Made by a program: the position numbers and the translations under genes. A stretch of 64,000 nt of DNA. It comes from Amanita rubescens. Lineage: Eukaryota > Basidiomycota > Agaricomycetes > Agaricales > Amanitaceae. The notes under the pieces are model-generated. The model was given only the letters and a program-made list of their open reading frames with translations. It was not told the origin of the DNA and did no database searches. The stretch's first letter is position 1; each line of letters begins with the position of its first letter. Of the stretch, positions 33,690 through 45,299 are shown piece after piece. The stretch spans positions 24,121 to 88,120 of the forward strand of contig WION01000222.1 of the NCBI GenBank assembly GCA_015039365.1, read 5' to 3'.

Positions 33690-34625
33690 CGTCGCCCCCT
33701 GAGCAGAGTATGGATCTGACACAGAAAGACGTCGAGTCCGAGTCTCTTCGAACCTGCATGCTGACCTGGAGGAAATATGCACCAGAGCCAAAGGACGCGA
33801 TGTGAAGGTCGTAATAGATGCGGAATATAGCTGTAACCAGCCAGCAGTGGACGCGTTCAGGCCAAATTCGCCTTGACGAGTTCCTCCAACACGACCTCAC
33901 AGCTCTCCCGGTTGTGTGTCCCAAAGATGACAGCAATTCGGGGCACCGAAAGCACAGTGTTGCTATTTTCCCTTAATGAGGACAATAACGGTTGTTGCTC
34001 GTCCCGCTCCCATCGCTAGCTGCATCGACGTCCGCAGCAACAGCTCTGACCAGCGTCCGCACGCCTTCGTTGAAACGCGTATCCGTCTCGAATTTCGTCG
34101 TACAAACGGGAAGCTGGAAAATGGATAGGTATCTTCTTCGCTCTCAGTAGCCTGAGCGCGGCGGGCACGAATTTCGTACGCATGACTAGTTGACTCGCCC
34201 TCCTGACGAGCTTGACTCCAAGGGCGTAGTTATGCTTACGTGCATCCCGAAGTGCCTCTGCAAAAAATCTCGGATTTCTGCAAAGAATTTGCGCATTAGA
34301 CTCGATTAGCAAGGAAGAGGGAAAAATGGTGTCACTGTCAGTGCGAGATGAAGTAGTACAACGAGTCGCAATAATCGCGCAGCTGTATAGGATATGCGAT
34401 GATATGACTAGAGAACCAAGTCAAACACCCACCATGTGCAAATTGATCAATTTTTGAACGAGGTATCTTCCATACTCCGTACGGTGCGCTTTCTGAGGCA
34501 TTACTTCGATGTGCTGTCGAGAACAAGTCGGTGCTTGGACAAGGCGGAGCTGAGAAAGAGAGGAAGAGAGTTTAGCGACTGATTCGCGCGAAATTATTTG
34601 GGCAAGGGTCAATGAAAAGCTTCAT
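33690..34625. pseudogene. PRODH pseudogene with an internal inversion
   Basis: Three blocks match proline dehydrogenase. 33710-33862 is plus-sense (LTQKDVES region through the DAEYS region, WYQPAV reading CNQPAV). 33862-34300 is minus-sense (FGTHNRES back to ALGVKLVRRA). 34310-34620 is plus-sense (late barrel helices to the terminal LIRAKL-type end). So the middle of the gene is flipped relative to both ends. Stops, frame shifts and deletions occur in every block. It still carries the VVIDAE strand missing from PRODH1. Its 3' end abuts A2's 3' flank just as PRODH1 abuts the A remnant. Confidence 0.8.
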
Positions 34626-34754
34626 GATGCATGATGAGGTGTTTGATAAGAGTCTGCGAGGCTCAATACACGATAATGCAATTCAACATATATTCAGGAC
34701 AAGGGTCGCAATACAGGTATTGTAGCTAATAACTAGTCCCTGGCACTTTAACAA

Positions 34755-37267
34755 CTACTTCGAGACCGTATCGATGTATTCTTTCACATTAGTCTCGACC
34801 ACTCCCCATTGGTAAATAACTTGTGGTTTTACGTTCTCGAAAATAATTGGACCAGTCGGACCGTTCATGACCTGATAGAACGCGTCCAATGTCGTGAGGG
34901 CGGTGGCAATGTCCGACCAGATTTGAGACACTTTAGAAAGATCCTGACCAATTTCTTCCATGGGCGGCAAAAGACTGTAATCGAACATGTCAGTATAATG
35001 CCCGTATCCCGTAGGCATTAAGTGCTTACGCCTCAAGCTTGAATTTGGTATTCTCAGCGGTCTGGACGCTTGCCTTCAGTTCATTGATTGCCTGGGTCAT
35101 CTAAAAGAGATGTAAGTATCGACAATTTGATGTATTTGGTCTAATCTAACCTTGCCAGCTGCGATAGCTTGCTCCACAGCCATCGCACCAATAGAACCTA
35201 CGAGTATTGGTTAGTTATTAGCTCAAGCTCGGTTTCGCTAGACGTGTACCTGCGACACCTAGGGCCGCCAACATACCGACCCCAGGAATGAAGACAGCGG
35301 CAGTGAAGGCAATGAAGACACCGAAGAAACCAAGGATTGCATTCATTATCATTGACTTTTGCTGCTCGGTAAAGTCGGCAATGCTTTGCTGGAATGTAGC
35401 AATATTTTGGTCACACTCGTTAATCTTCATCTTCACGAGGTTGATTGCATTGTCCCAGTCGTTCTTCACCTGGGTGCTATTACGTAGATCGTACGTGAGA
35501 AGATCTCAGACCATAACGCGAGGTTACTCACGATCGCTCTGAGAGCGCGGTAGCGGCCACAAGATATGTTGACACCAAGGGTGTGTTAGTATCGAGGAAG
35601 ACAGACAGTTTAATGTCTCCAGCCCCAACGTTGGCTTGGTCGTCGCGCTTCACGAACGGCAAAAGTGTCTGCTGAAGTACGGAGTATGCTAGGAGATCTC
35701 GTGCGACCGGCAACGTATCTAGTTGCAGCTCGAGGTACTTCTCGCGATAGTAGTTCATCACGACATATAAATTCGAATCGGAGCCATCGATCGGACTTGT
35801 ACACTTGATCTGGTCGAGGTATGCCGTCTGAAGGAGATCCTAGAAGAGATAATGGAATAAAGGTGTGTTCTGTGATCGTGAATATTCAATGCTCACGTTG
35901 AACTTATCAATGATTTTTCCAGTGCTGTCAGCCAGTTCCTCAAGTTTCTCCTGAGTATCTGAGGGCGGGCTGTAAAACCAGGATTCAGCACTGAAAAATA
36001 AATGATAAAAACAGTTAAAATACCCGATCACTGCCTCGATAATTTGTTCATCATTGTTCAACTTCCTGTTAAGTACTTAGACAACCATGACAAATACAGA
36101 CACCCAACAGTACTCACTGGGAAACGGCCTTTCTAGACCTCAATTTTGTATCCGCAACCATTTTGTGGAGACGAATCTCATGTTTAGTGATGGGAACTTT
36201 CGGGTTTGCGTTGAATTGGGCAGATCTAATCGCGTGCATTGATCGAGCACTTCGGATTGGCTGCGTAAGAGCGTCGGCGTATTCTTTGGCATCAGCGGCC
36301 ACTTTCGCCCAAGCGCTCTTGATTTCTTCATATATGGCCGGAGGAACCATGTCCGTCACTTCCTTGACAGCGTCCTGGCGGTCAGCAACGTCATCCCAAG
36401 CGTTAAGCAGACGTTGGGAATTCGTGATGACGACTGTAAGGCCTTCACTAAGAGCAATGAATTTAGTCTTGAGCGAGCTGAGCTGGTCGCGGAGGGCTCG
36501 GAGGCCGCTCAAGATCTGCTGTAGACGAAGCTGATCTTCGAATAAAGTCTTAAAGGATCCGTGTATGGTGCTGACTGCGACGCCGAGAAGGGCTGCGATT
36601 TGGACATCAGATTCTTCTGCAGTCGAGGCAAGATTGTAAAGGGACTGTCATTTACGAAATAAACAAATTGTCGATTACAACTTCGGTGGGCTCACCTTGA
36701 GCACTTCCCATAGAGTAGCAACGATGTTCTTCTGAGCAAGAGCTTCACTTTGTGCCTCAATTTGCGAGTCCAGTTCTCGAAGTTTTATCTCAAGTTCTGC
36801 GATGCGTTTATTGATATCTTCGACGTATTCAGTAAACTATGCGATAATTCTTCAGCGAAGGAAAGCGTGATTAAAATAGTGCCAACCTCAGAGAAGAATT
36901 GTTGATTGGACTCAGAATCCGCCCTAGCCTGGTCCGCGTAGCCCTTTGCAACAGGTTGCATCGTCGCTACAAAGAGATCGACTGAGAGAAAATCCAAGAC
37001 ACTGCTGAGCACTGCGTCATAACTGATAACCTTTCTTGCAAGATCAACATTGATGTTGGTCAAGTCGGAGAGTCGACCGTTACCGCTAGCAACTAGAGTG
37101 AACAAGTTGGTGTGATCCGAGTCATCGCCAACGGATATAGTGTCGAGGTTGGGGAAAACTAGCAGTTCGTGAAGTGCCTTGCGAGCAGCCAGGTAGTCCG
37201 GAGCAAAACTGCTCAAAGAGCCGAGCAGGGTACCAGGACCAAGAGCTTCGAAGAGATGAGACGGCAT
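34755..37267 (-). CDS. A2: two-module alpha-pore-former-like protein (intact pair with B2)
   Basis: Same nine-exon structure as A1 and an open frame throughout, about 700 residues. The ATG at 37267 (MPSHLFEALGPG) is chosen because it aligns with A1's start. The N-terminal half has FTEYVEDINKRIAELE-type coiled coil and a short hydrophobic segment (AALLGVAVST). The C-terminal half has MNYYREKYLELQLDTLP, LLPFVKRDDQAN, VKNDWDNAINLVKMK, then a strong hydrophobic hairpin (LGFFGVFIAFTAAVF). It ends EYIDTVSK. There is no signal peptide, so it is cytosolic or released by lysis. It lies divergent from B2 across ~1.9 kb, so co-regulation is inferred. The architecture is shared with two-component alpha pore formers, but this is shape-level evidence only. 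Confidence 0.7.
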
Positions 37268-37343
37268 ATTTCGCAAGATGTGTTGTGGGGCGCAACTAGA
37301 CCAGACGCCTCTTGTTTAAATAGGGTATTTTCAATCTGAGATT

Positions 37344-37727
37344 ATGATATCTCGGTCTCACGGAATCCATCCCCTGGCAGGCATTGAGAAAAAGACGAAC
37401 GGCGTCTTCCAAAACGAAGAACTTGATCGGGTTTCTGGCGGCGTTCTATTTCAGGTCGCGACTTCCTTCGAAAAGATCAAGGCAAGGTTTAATGACAGAC
37501 AGGGAGTATATGCAGTCCGTGCTACTTACAAGGAGGCCTCACACGACATGGGTAAAACCTGTTTCAAAGTTAACAGTGGCGGCCAAGGCCGCTGTTGGTA
37601 TCATTATGCTAGACGCATCTCCTCAGAATATTCAACAGACAGTATCTCCCAGCCCGTCGGCGATATCTCCAAACATAGACTCCCTGACCGGTGTGGTTGG
37701 ACATTCGAAAGTGTGGTGAAGCATTGA
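37344..37727 (+). CDS. Uncertain ORF inside the A2-B2 intergenic region
   Basis: A 127-codon frame. The neighbouring frame is also protein-like (TVAAKAAVGIIMLDASPQNI) and is partly conserved beside A1 (AAKAAVDLVVLNTSRNI at 28.09-28.15 kb). Conservation at protein level in two copies hints at a short or relict third gene in the unit. Indels between copies argue against a functional one. Confidence 0.25.
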   Translation: MISRSHGIHPLAGIEKKTNGVFQNEELDRVSGGVLFQVATSFEKIKARFNDRQGVYAVRATYKEASHDMGKTCFKVNSGGQGRCWYHYARRISSEYSTDSISQPVGDISKHRLPDRCGWTFESVVKH

Positions 37728-37899
37728 ATGACGTGGTTATTGAGAAAAGCGATGTCATAAGCGGAAGCCTGCTGAATGAGAGATCAACATTGAAAAGTCA
37801 TTTATTTTACGGAGATTAGAGGTGTCAAACGGCAGTTTGTAAATCTGACATCAGATAAGTTCAGAAAACTGCTCGTAACCGCTGGTGGTACGCACAATA

Positions 37900-38620
37900 A
37901 GAGTGTATGATGAGAACGCATAGACAGAGCAGACCACTGATGTGGAAAGCAACAACGGCCGACGTTCCAGGGTTCGGTTAAAATTAATCTGAGAAGATGT
38001 TTGAACGAGAACACATAGATAGAGCAGGCTTGGAAAGCAACAACGGCAGACGTTCCAGGGTTTTGTTAAAATTAATCTGAGAAGATGTTTGAACGAGAAC
38101 ACATAGATAGAGCAGGCTTGGAAAGCAACAACGGCAGACGTTCCAGGGTTTTGTTAACATTGCTCTGGGAAGGCGGTCGGGATAAGAACGGGTTTGGTTA
38201 TACATTAATCTGGGATGGCGTTCGGGATGGGAACGCATAGAGCAGGCTAGATGTGGAAAGCAACAACGGCAGACGTTCCACGACTTGGTTAACATTAATT
38301 TGAGAAGGTGTTTGGGATGAGATGGAGCGGGCTAGATTTGGGAAGCAACAATCGCCGATGTTCCACAAGGCTGGATGTGGAAAGCAGCAACGGCAGACGT
38401 TCCACGATTTGGTTAACATTAACTGAGAAGGTGTTTGGGGTGAGAATACATGGATAGAGATGTAGAAAGTAACAACGGCAAACGTTCCACGGTTTGGTTA
38501 ATATTAATCTGAGAAGGTGTTTGGGTTGAGATAGAACAGGCTAGACTCGGATGCGGAAAGCAACAACGGCAGACGTTCTACTTCTAGAGTTTGGCCAACA
38601 TTACTATGGGAAGATGCTCA
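37900..38620 (+). repeat. ~90 bp minisatellite between A2 and B2
   Basis: About eight degenerate units containing AGCAACAACGGCAGACGTTC, GGTTTTGTTAACATT or AAAATTAATCTGAGAAG, and GAACACATAGATAGAGCAGG. Two neighbouring units near 38000-38150 are almost identical, which shows recent tandem duplication. It sits between divergent start sites. Confidence 0.9.
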
Positions 38621-39049
38621 CCCACAGGGAACCGGAATGCGGATTGGCGGCAGAGGTCCGTTGAGCAAGTAGCTCAAACAATTAGAATTGAAGCTTGACA
38701 GTAGGATAACTGACGCGTCGACCGTTGGAGATCATCGATCATGAAGGAGTAGAGGCAAATGAAAAGCACAGCAGAGAATGAAGTGTTTTATTTTTAGAGC
38801 GCCGACAGTCGCGGCCCCGCATTACAGTGATCGTGGCGCACTTCTCGCTAAACTTAGCTTTCAGGAGGCATAACACGCTCTCCGTTTCTGACCATAATTG
38901 CGACGGTGTCAGTAGCAAACCTAACTTTATTCCAAATGGGAGGCGCATTACGGTGAGTATCGTGGTTGCACTATAAAGCTGTGACACGCAAAGTTCCATA
39001 GACTGCATCGGATGCGCGCAAGGAAAAGTAATCTTTAAAAAATCCTGAA

Positions 39050-39158
39050 GTAACGATAAATCCGTAATGTGACCCCATCCGTGCGAGGCAGGATCGTATC
39101 ATAAAAGGGCCCAGTTGCAGACTATGTTCCACCCATCGTGATTCGTCTCCTCACTGAA
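39050..39158 (+). promoter_or_regulatory. B2 core promoter
   Basis: GGATCGTATC is followed by ATAAAAGGGCCCAG at 39101, then a short leader to ATG 39159. The B3 and B4 copies have the full TATAAAAGGGCCC at 45317 and 52358. Here about 11 bases around the TATA start are missing, which may weaken it. Confidence 0.65.
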
Positions 39159-42100
39159 ATGGCTACCTTCGATTACTCCTCCTTCCTTCCAGGCAATCTC
39201 GATCCTGCCTTGCAAGCATTGACCAACGTTTACAAGAGTAACAAAGATCGCCTCACCGATGCATTTTTCCAGACTCCCTTACCAGGAGTCCACACGTCGG
39301 CACGTACGTTTCCAATCAATACAATGCTTCGTACTGATCCAGCCTCTTTCCCTAGCGGACATCATCGGTGCGAAAGACCTAGGCTTCAAAGTCGCCTTGC
39401 GCTCTGTGCCTTCTGTTCGTGATGTGGTAGCATATACTCAACTTATTGCCACTTTCATTCCTGTGATTACGGACCGCGATACCCTTGTCACCATCTTATT
39501 GTCCAATGCTTCTTCATGGAAGATCTTGGAGACATCTGACCTCTCTGACATAAACGAGGTCCGTCACCCTATCAAGACTCAAAACAGCGCTTATTTTTCC
39601 ATCAGGAATATAGGCGAAAGTTTATTGATTACCTGCCTATTTTAGATCCGATGATCGACGGTTTGAACAATTTCCTGACAGAACTGAAGAACATCGACAA
39701 GGCACATCCTCCTCCTTGGTTCAAGCAGACGTTATTTGATACCCTTATTCCCATTCTGTCCTTCGCAAGCTTCCGTCCCGGCATTCAAGGCCAATCTATA
39801 TTAGCGGGTATTCTTGGATTATCTCTTACCATGGTGAACACACCGCTGAACAAGGTCCTTTTCCCGTTCTTCCCTCTCCCTCCCAACCCGAAGGTTGTGA
39901 TCGCAGAAGCCGTTCAGAAAAACTGTGTTGACGCCATCACAAAATACGGACAGCTCATTCGTGATCTCATCCCCCTTTTTGAACCGTTCCAAGCTGCCTG
40001 CATTACCGTTTCACAAGAACAAGTCGCCGTTGCTCCGCGCATCAGGGATAATGCTCCCGGACCAGAGCCAAGCACCGCCGACCAGTGCATTGTAGCCTGG
40101 AACGACGTTAAGAATGCCGGAAATGGTTTCATCAACTACGTTGCCGGAGGTTCCTCTGCTAACGCAGCGTCGACCGAGAAGTCCTTTCGTTTGAAACCGC
40201 TTGCTGCGCAAGCGGATCCAATATCTCCGGAAGACGTCACCAAAGCTTTCGGACCTCCGTCGTATGCGTCTACGACGCTCCCGGAAATGAGCGCTACGAC
40301 AGGCCAGATTGTTGCTAATTTCAACAAAATCCTGACGCAACCTTTTATTGAGCAAGTATAATATCTCCTTGTATGTTAATCTAATCCATTTGCTAGCCAA
40401 TTGAAGGTTACTGACAAGAATGGCGACGAGACCGCTATCTCTACTGTTATGCTAACATGCAAGAAGAAGTATGAAACACTTCAAGGCGTCACCGTCGACA
40501 TTGTGAGGGGGCTAGATGCGTACGCGCTACTGCAAAAGGTATTAACAGTCTATACCTTGCGTATCTTTTCTAACCCAATCTTTCGACAGCTTGCCTTTCC
40601 TGCAGTTGATAAACCGGAAGGATTGACACTACAAGATTTCTTGAATACTAACCTTCCGCTTGTTATGGTTCGTTGATTATTGGTCTTTTCAAGGAACCAG
40701 ATCAATTTCCCCCCCCCCCCCCCCCCCCCCTAGAAATACGGAAAAGATGCGAAGAAAATAGCAGCCGACACACAAGCGCTATTGGTTGTTTTTGAAGGAT
40801 GGTTAGATGTTTTTAGTAAAAATCTTGAAGAAGTGAGTGACCCTCGCGTTACGGGAGTGTAATTGAAATATTACCTACCAGATCAACAAATCCATTGCCG
40901 ATAAACAAGTGGCTCTCGACGACGCTCAAAGAGAATACGATTCGGCCAAAGCGAGCGGTATCATAGAAGAGATACTTGGAGTTGTCTTTACCGCTATTGC
41001 GATTGCTTCATTGGTTGTTGGTCAAGGAGAGCTCGCCGTTGCGATGGGTGTTGAACCGGGGCAAAACTTTATTGAGATGATTCGCGATGCGGTTGCCGCA
41101 GGGAAACTTGCCATGTATGTATTCACATGCCGCCGTCATTCTACCTATGCTGATGCATTTTACTCTACAGCGTCATGGGCCACCTCAAGAATGTCATAGC
41201 GACATCAGAGAGAACTCGCGACCAGTTGAAGGTGGTCATCCCACTGTTCACCACCATCATCGACCTTATGGGCATCATCCACGTTGTATGGGAAACAATT
41301 ACGGGAGACCTCAACATTGTTAAGGAGAATTACGAGTTGTGGTGAGTAAATAGACTGCATACTGATTGTGATTTCACAAATGGGCATAATAGGAACAACC
41401 CACGGTATTTCACTGCAGCATCGCTCAACGCTGCTCTAGACGACTGGGAAGGCGTCATCGCACAGTGCGAGAAATATATCTCGATTGTGGCCGGTGGCAA
41501 CTCTTCAGTCACGAAAGAATTCAAAGCCATAGCGCAACAGCAACCGCAAACGAAACCGTTGCAACTGAACGCACCATCACCGGCAAATGAGGAGCTACCT
41601 CCACCATACGAAGTTGCCGTCCTTCCCGGTCACCACGCCATCCTTGGTCAGGAGATAAGCATAAAAGACCGTGTAGGAATGTTCAAGGCCTTAGCGCAAT
41701 CCGACGACGTCAATCGGCTAATCGCGGCGTTTTCTCCTGCCGTCGTTGTCATCGGAGTGAATCGGTCTCAGCTCACTAATATTGCCAACGGTTATCAATG
41801 GATAGCAAACAACATCAGGTATCGTCGCCTCTCAATAATTGCAAGATCTCGGTTAACATGATGTTTAAAGGGACTTGTACAGCGATTCTGCATACGAAGC
41901 AGAAATCCTTGTCATTACTATCAATACACGTTTGATTCCATCTTTGAACACAGCTATCGAGTTTTACATCAAGTTCGCGGCAGGCGAGCAGGACCCGTTC
42001 TCCGGCGGTACATCGGAGGAGGCCATGGAGGCCTTTATTCGTGAACGCTCGGCTCAGCTAAACCAGGGAACTGAACTTGCAGCCTCTGCGGAGACTGTCT

Positions 42101-42732
42101 TTATCAAGTTCAGAAGTGATGCGCAAGCGTCGCTGAACACCGTAAGTCTACTAAATTGATGAGGTCATTAGCTGAACACAATTCTTCAACAACAGCTTAC
42201 TCGCCACTTGGCTGAATTGAACTACCAGCTGTCGGTCAAGGAAGCTACACTGCGCGACTTGGAAGCAGATTACGCCAAATGGAGCTGGGTTATCGTACGT
42301 TCACACTTTCGATACAAGCTCTCCCATAAACTCACGTTTCTCTTGACAGTGGTGGCCAATCCCACCTGGTGTCGGTAAGTTAAGGTCACCTTGAATGATT
42401 AGGCACATCCTGAACAAATTCCCCTAGGTCAAATCATCTATCTGATCATAAATTCCATCAAGAGGACGACTGAAGAGATCAATAAACTCAAAAATGATAT
42501 AAACAAGCTGCGCCAAGCTCAATCACAGGTTTCGAACGTGCAACAGGTTTCGGACAGTCTTGGTCAGATGACAAGCACGCTGAGCCAAAGCTGGTCGCAG
42601 TTGACGAACAAGACGGCCGAGTTGAGCACACTGGTGAAGGCGGTGGTCATTACACCTGAAGTTGCGCAGGCCATCCTTCCTGTTGTGCGAGCGAAGTGGC
42701 AAGCATTGTCGGCTGAGTTGGGTCATTGGTAA
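39159..42732 (+). CDS. B2: three-module alpha-pore-former-like protein
   Basis: Thirteen exons (39159-39303, 39356-39558, 39606-40355, 40407-40538, 40590-40667, 40734-40832, 40882-41114, 41171-41341, 41393-41818, 41871-42141, 42196-42294, 42350-42374, 42428-42732) join in frame to 978 residues. Start MATFDYSSFLPGN, end AELGHW. There are three hydrophobic hairpin candidates: ~160-185 (SILAGILGLSLTMV), ~495-520 (ILGVVFTAIAIASLVV) and ~865-890 (WSWVIWWPIPPG). Each is next to heptad-rich helices. The middle module (DAYALLQK, then LQDFLNTNLPLV) aligns by eye with A's second module (YAIVQQ, then LDTNTPIV), so A and B are probably distant paralogues. A PPPY motif lies in the linker (NEELPPPYEVA). 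No signal peptide. It may act with A2, by inference. Confidence 0.7.
40709..40730 (+). repeat. C22 homopolymer as polypyrimidine tract
   Basis: Twenty-two consecutive C residues run directly into the TAG acceptor (40731-40733) of B2 intron 5. Such a tract is prone to slippage, but length changes stay inside the intron. Confidence 0.9.
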
Positions 42733-43278
42733 AGGTGCACTTCGTAGTGAAGCAGTTGGAACTGTCATGTTACCCTGAATATGTACTTCTATTGTCATAG
42801 CTTGTGAATGTGAATGTGAATGAAAATGAACTTGAGCTAGCTAACAAGTCATGGTCTACGATCTTTTATCGTGGCACGACGGCCAAACAACTTACTCCCA
42901 CAATTCAATCCAGCTTTTCTGCCAGTTTTTCCCATCTTATACCAGACATGTCGGATCACTCCTCGACGATGGTACCAGTGAGACCACTACCGCAGGTTCT
43001 CAAAAACTACTGGCGTCGAATGATCCTTTTGATAGGGCTGAATTTAACAAAAACACATGCTTTGCGGAAACGACGCGATGCATACGCGGCACTCCAGCTA
43101 ACCCTCAGTTATCGATCCTTGAAAATTAACAAGTGGCCTATATAATTCTGATGATGCGGCGTAATCTTTTTTCAATGTATCAATCGATTCCAATTTGGTA
43201 GCCGACTTGAGCGCATTATTTGCCTCGTGGGGAGGTACAAGAAGCAGTCGCAATACAAGTATTATCCTGGCACTATAA
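42733..43278. other. B2 3' flank and spacer
   Basis: 42770-42860 is the B-type 3' flank shared with 1-95 and 53530-53605. 43075-43110 (CATACGCGGCACTCCA) recurs near 45985. 43148-43240 (GATGATGCGGCGTA, GCCGACTTGAGCG, CGTGGGGAGGTACAAG) recurs at 49772-49835 beside A4. No gene seen. Confidence 0.6.
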
Positions 43279-44389
43279 CTACTTCGAGACCGTATTGATG
43301 TATTCTTGCACGTTAATTTGGACCACTTCCCATTGGATCATAGCTGCTGGTATAACCCTCGCTGTAGAAAGACTCTGAGCAATTTCTTGCATGGGCGTCA
43401 AAAGACTGTAATCGAACATATCAGTATGACGCTCATTTCCCATAGGCATTAAGTGCTTACGCCTCAAGCTTGGCTTTGGTATTCTTAACGTTCCGGACGG
43501 CTGCCTTCAGTTCATTGATAGCCTTAATAATCTAAAAGAGATGTAAGCGTTGACAATTCGATGTATTTGGTCTAGCCTAACCTTGTGAGCCTCGATAGCT
43601 TGCCACGCGACGGTCCCACCAAGAGCGCCTACGAGTATTGGTTAGTTACTAGCTCGAGCTCTGTTTCGCTAGATGTGTACCTGCAACACTTAGGGCCGCC
43701 AACATGCCGCCCGCGGGAAGGAAGGCACAGAAGGCAGCAAGGCAGGCAAACATGGTCATTTTCTTTTGCTCTTCGGTAAGCTCGTCAATGCTCTGCTGCC
43801 ATTTATCAATATTTTGGTCACACTCGTTAATCTTCATCTTCACAACGTTGATTGCATTGTCCCAGTCGTTCTTCACCTCGGTGCTATCAGATTATATGTG
43901 AGAAATCCTCCGACCGTAACGCGAGGTTGCTCACGATCGCTCGGAGAGCGTTTTAACAGATTCAAGGTATTCTGACACCAAGGGCGTGTTAGTTGAGAGG
44001 TAGATGGACGGCGGAATATCTCCAGCCATGATGTCGGCTTGGTCGTCGCGCTTCACGAACGGCAAAAGGATCTGCTGAATTGTGGCGTATGTTGCGAGAT
44101 CTCGCGCAACTGGTAGCGTATCTAGTTGCAGCTGGAGGTACTTCTCACGATAGTAGTTCATAACGACATTGATGTTGGTCAAGTCGGAGAGTCGACTGTT
44201 GCCGCTAGCAACTAGAGTGAACAAGTTAGTAGTCTTGTCCAGATCATCCCCAAGGGATATAGTGTCGAGGTCCGGGAACACTAGCAGCTTGTGAAGCGCC
44301 TTGCGAGCAGCCAAGTAGTCTGGAGTAAACCTGCTCAAAGAGCCAAGCTGTGCACCGGTACCAAGAGCATCGAGGAGCCGAGAGGACAT
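43279..44389 (-). CDS. A3: single-module short form created by an in-frame deletion
   Basis: Five exons (44389-43935, 43883-43681, 43628-43582, 43531-43461, 43405-43279) keep one open frame of 300 residues. The first ~75 residues match the start of A1/A2 up to LTNIN. The sequence then jumps directly to VMNYYREKY of the second module, so roughly 380 residues (the rest of module 1 and the connecting region) are gone, without breaking the frame. The hydrophobic hairpin is shorter than in A2 (FACLAAFCAFLPAGG). The C-terminal region is also shortened (residues around the WSDIATAL segment are missing) and it ends INTVSK. It could be a functional one-module variant, a dominant-negative, or an early stage of decay. 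Its B partner is lost. Confidence 0.65.
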
Positions 44390-44454
44390 ATTTCGCGAGA
44401 TGCGTTGTGGGATGCAACTAGACCAGATTCTTGTCTAAATACGATCCGTCGAAG

Positions 44455-44900
44455 GCCAGATGTGGAAAGTAACAACGGCCGACGTTCCAGGGTTTAGTTA
44501 ACATTACTCTGGGAAGGTGATTGGGATGAGAGCGAGTTTGGTTAACATGAGTCTGGGAAGGTGATCTGGATGAGAACGCATAGCCGGATGTGGAAAGCAA
44601 TAACGGCCGACATCCCAAGGTTTGGTTAACATTACTCTGGAAAGGTGCTCGGGATGAGAACACATAGATAGAGCAGGCTATATGCGGAAAGCAACAACGA
44701 CCATTTGGTTAACATCAATTGAGAAGGTGTTTGGGATGAGATAGAACAGACTAGATCAACAACGGCCGACGTTCCAGACCTTGGTTAACATTGTTCTGGA
44801 AGGTGCTCAGGATGAGATCGCATAGATAGAGCAGGCAAGACGTGGCAACGGCCGACGTTCCAGGATTTTGGTTAACATTACCCTGCGAAGACTCTGCTCG
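44455..44900 (+). repeat. ~90 bp minisatellite between A3 and the B3 remnant
   Basis: About five units, for example AACAACGGCCGACGTTCCAG, GGTTTAGTTAACATTACTCT and GGGAAGGTGATTGGGATGAG. Same orientation as in the other copies. Confidence 0.85.
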
Positions 44901-45299
44901 TCGCAGGGAACCAGAATGCGGATTGAAGAGGTCAGTTGATCAGCGGCTAGCTCGAACAATTAGATTTGAAGCTTGACATGTCGACAGAGATCGTAAAGGA
45001 ATGAAAAGCGCGGTGGAGCCTTGCTTTATTTTTAGAGCGCGCTAAACTTAGCTTTCACGTGTCCACAGCAATACGCCGTGTTGTTTCAGAAAATCATAGC
45101 TCTCACATTACGCGAACGCAATAGACGGAGTGGCGCTTGTTACAGTCTTGAGGTGAGTATCGTGGTCGCACCACAAAGGGATTCACGTCTGACACGCGAA
45201 ATGTAATAGACTGCATTGGATGCACGCAAGGAACGAAAATCATGAAATAACGCTCAATCCGTAATGTGACCCCATGATTCCCCATCCGTGCGAGGCAGG

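Noticed and set aside
35218..35542. Plus-strand frames opposite the A-gene hairpin exons
   Set aside because: Antisense shadows, repeated at every A copy only because the A exons are conserved.
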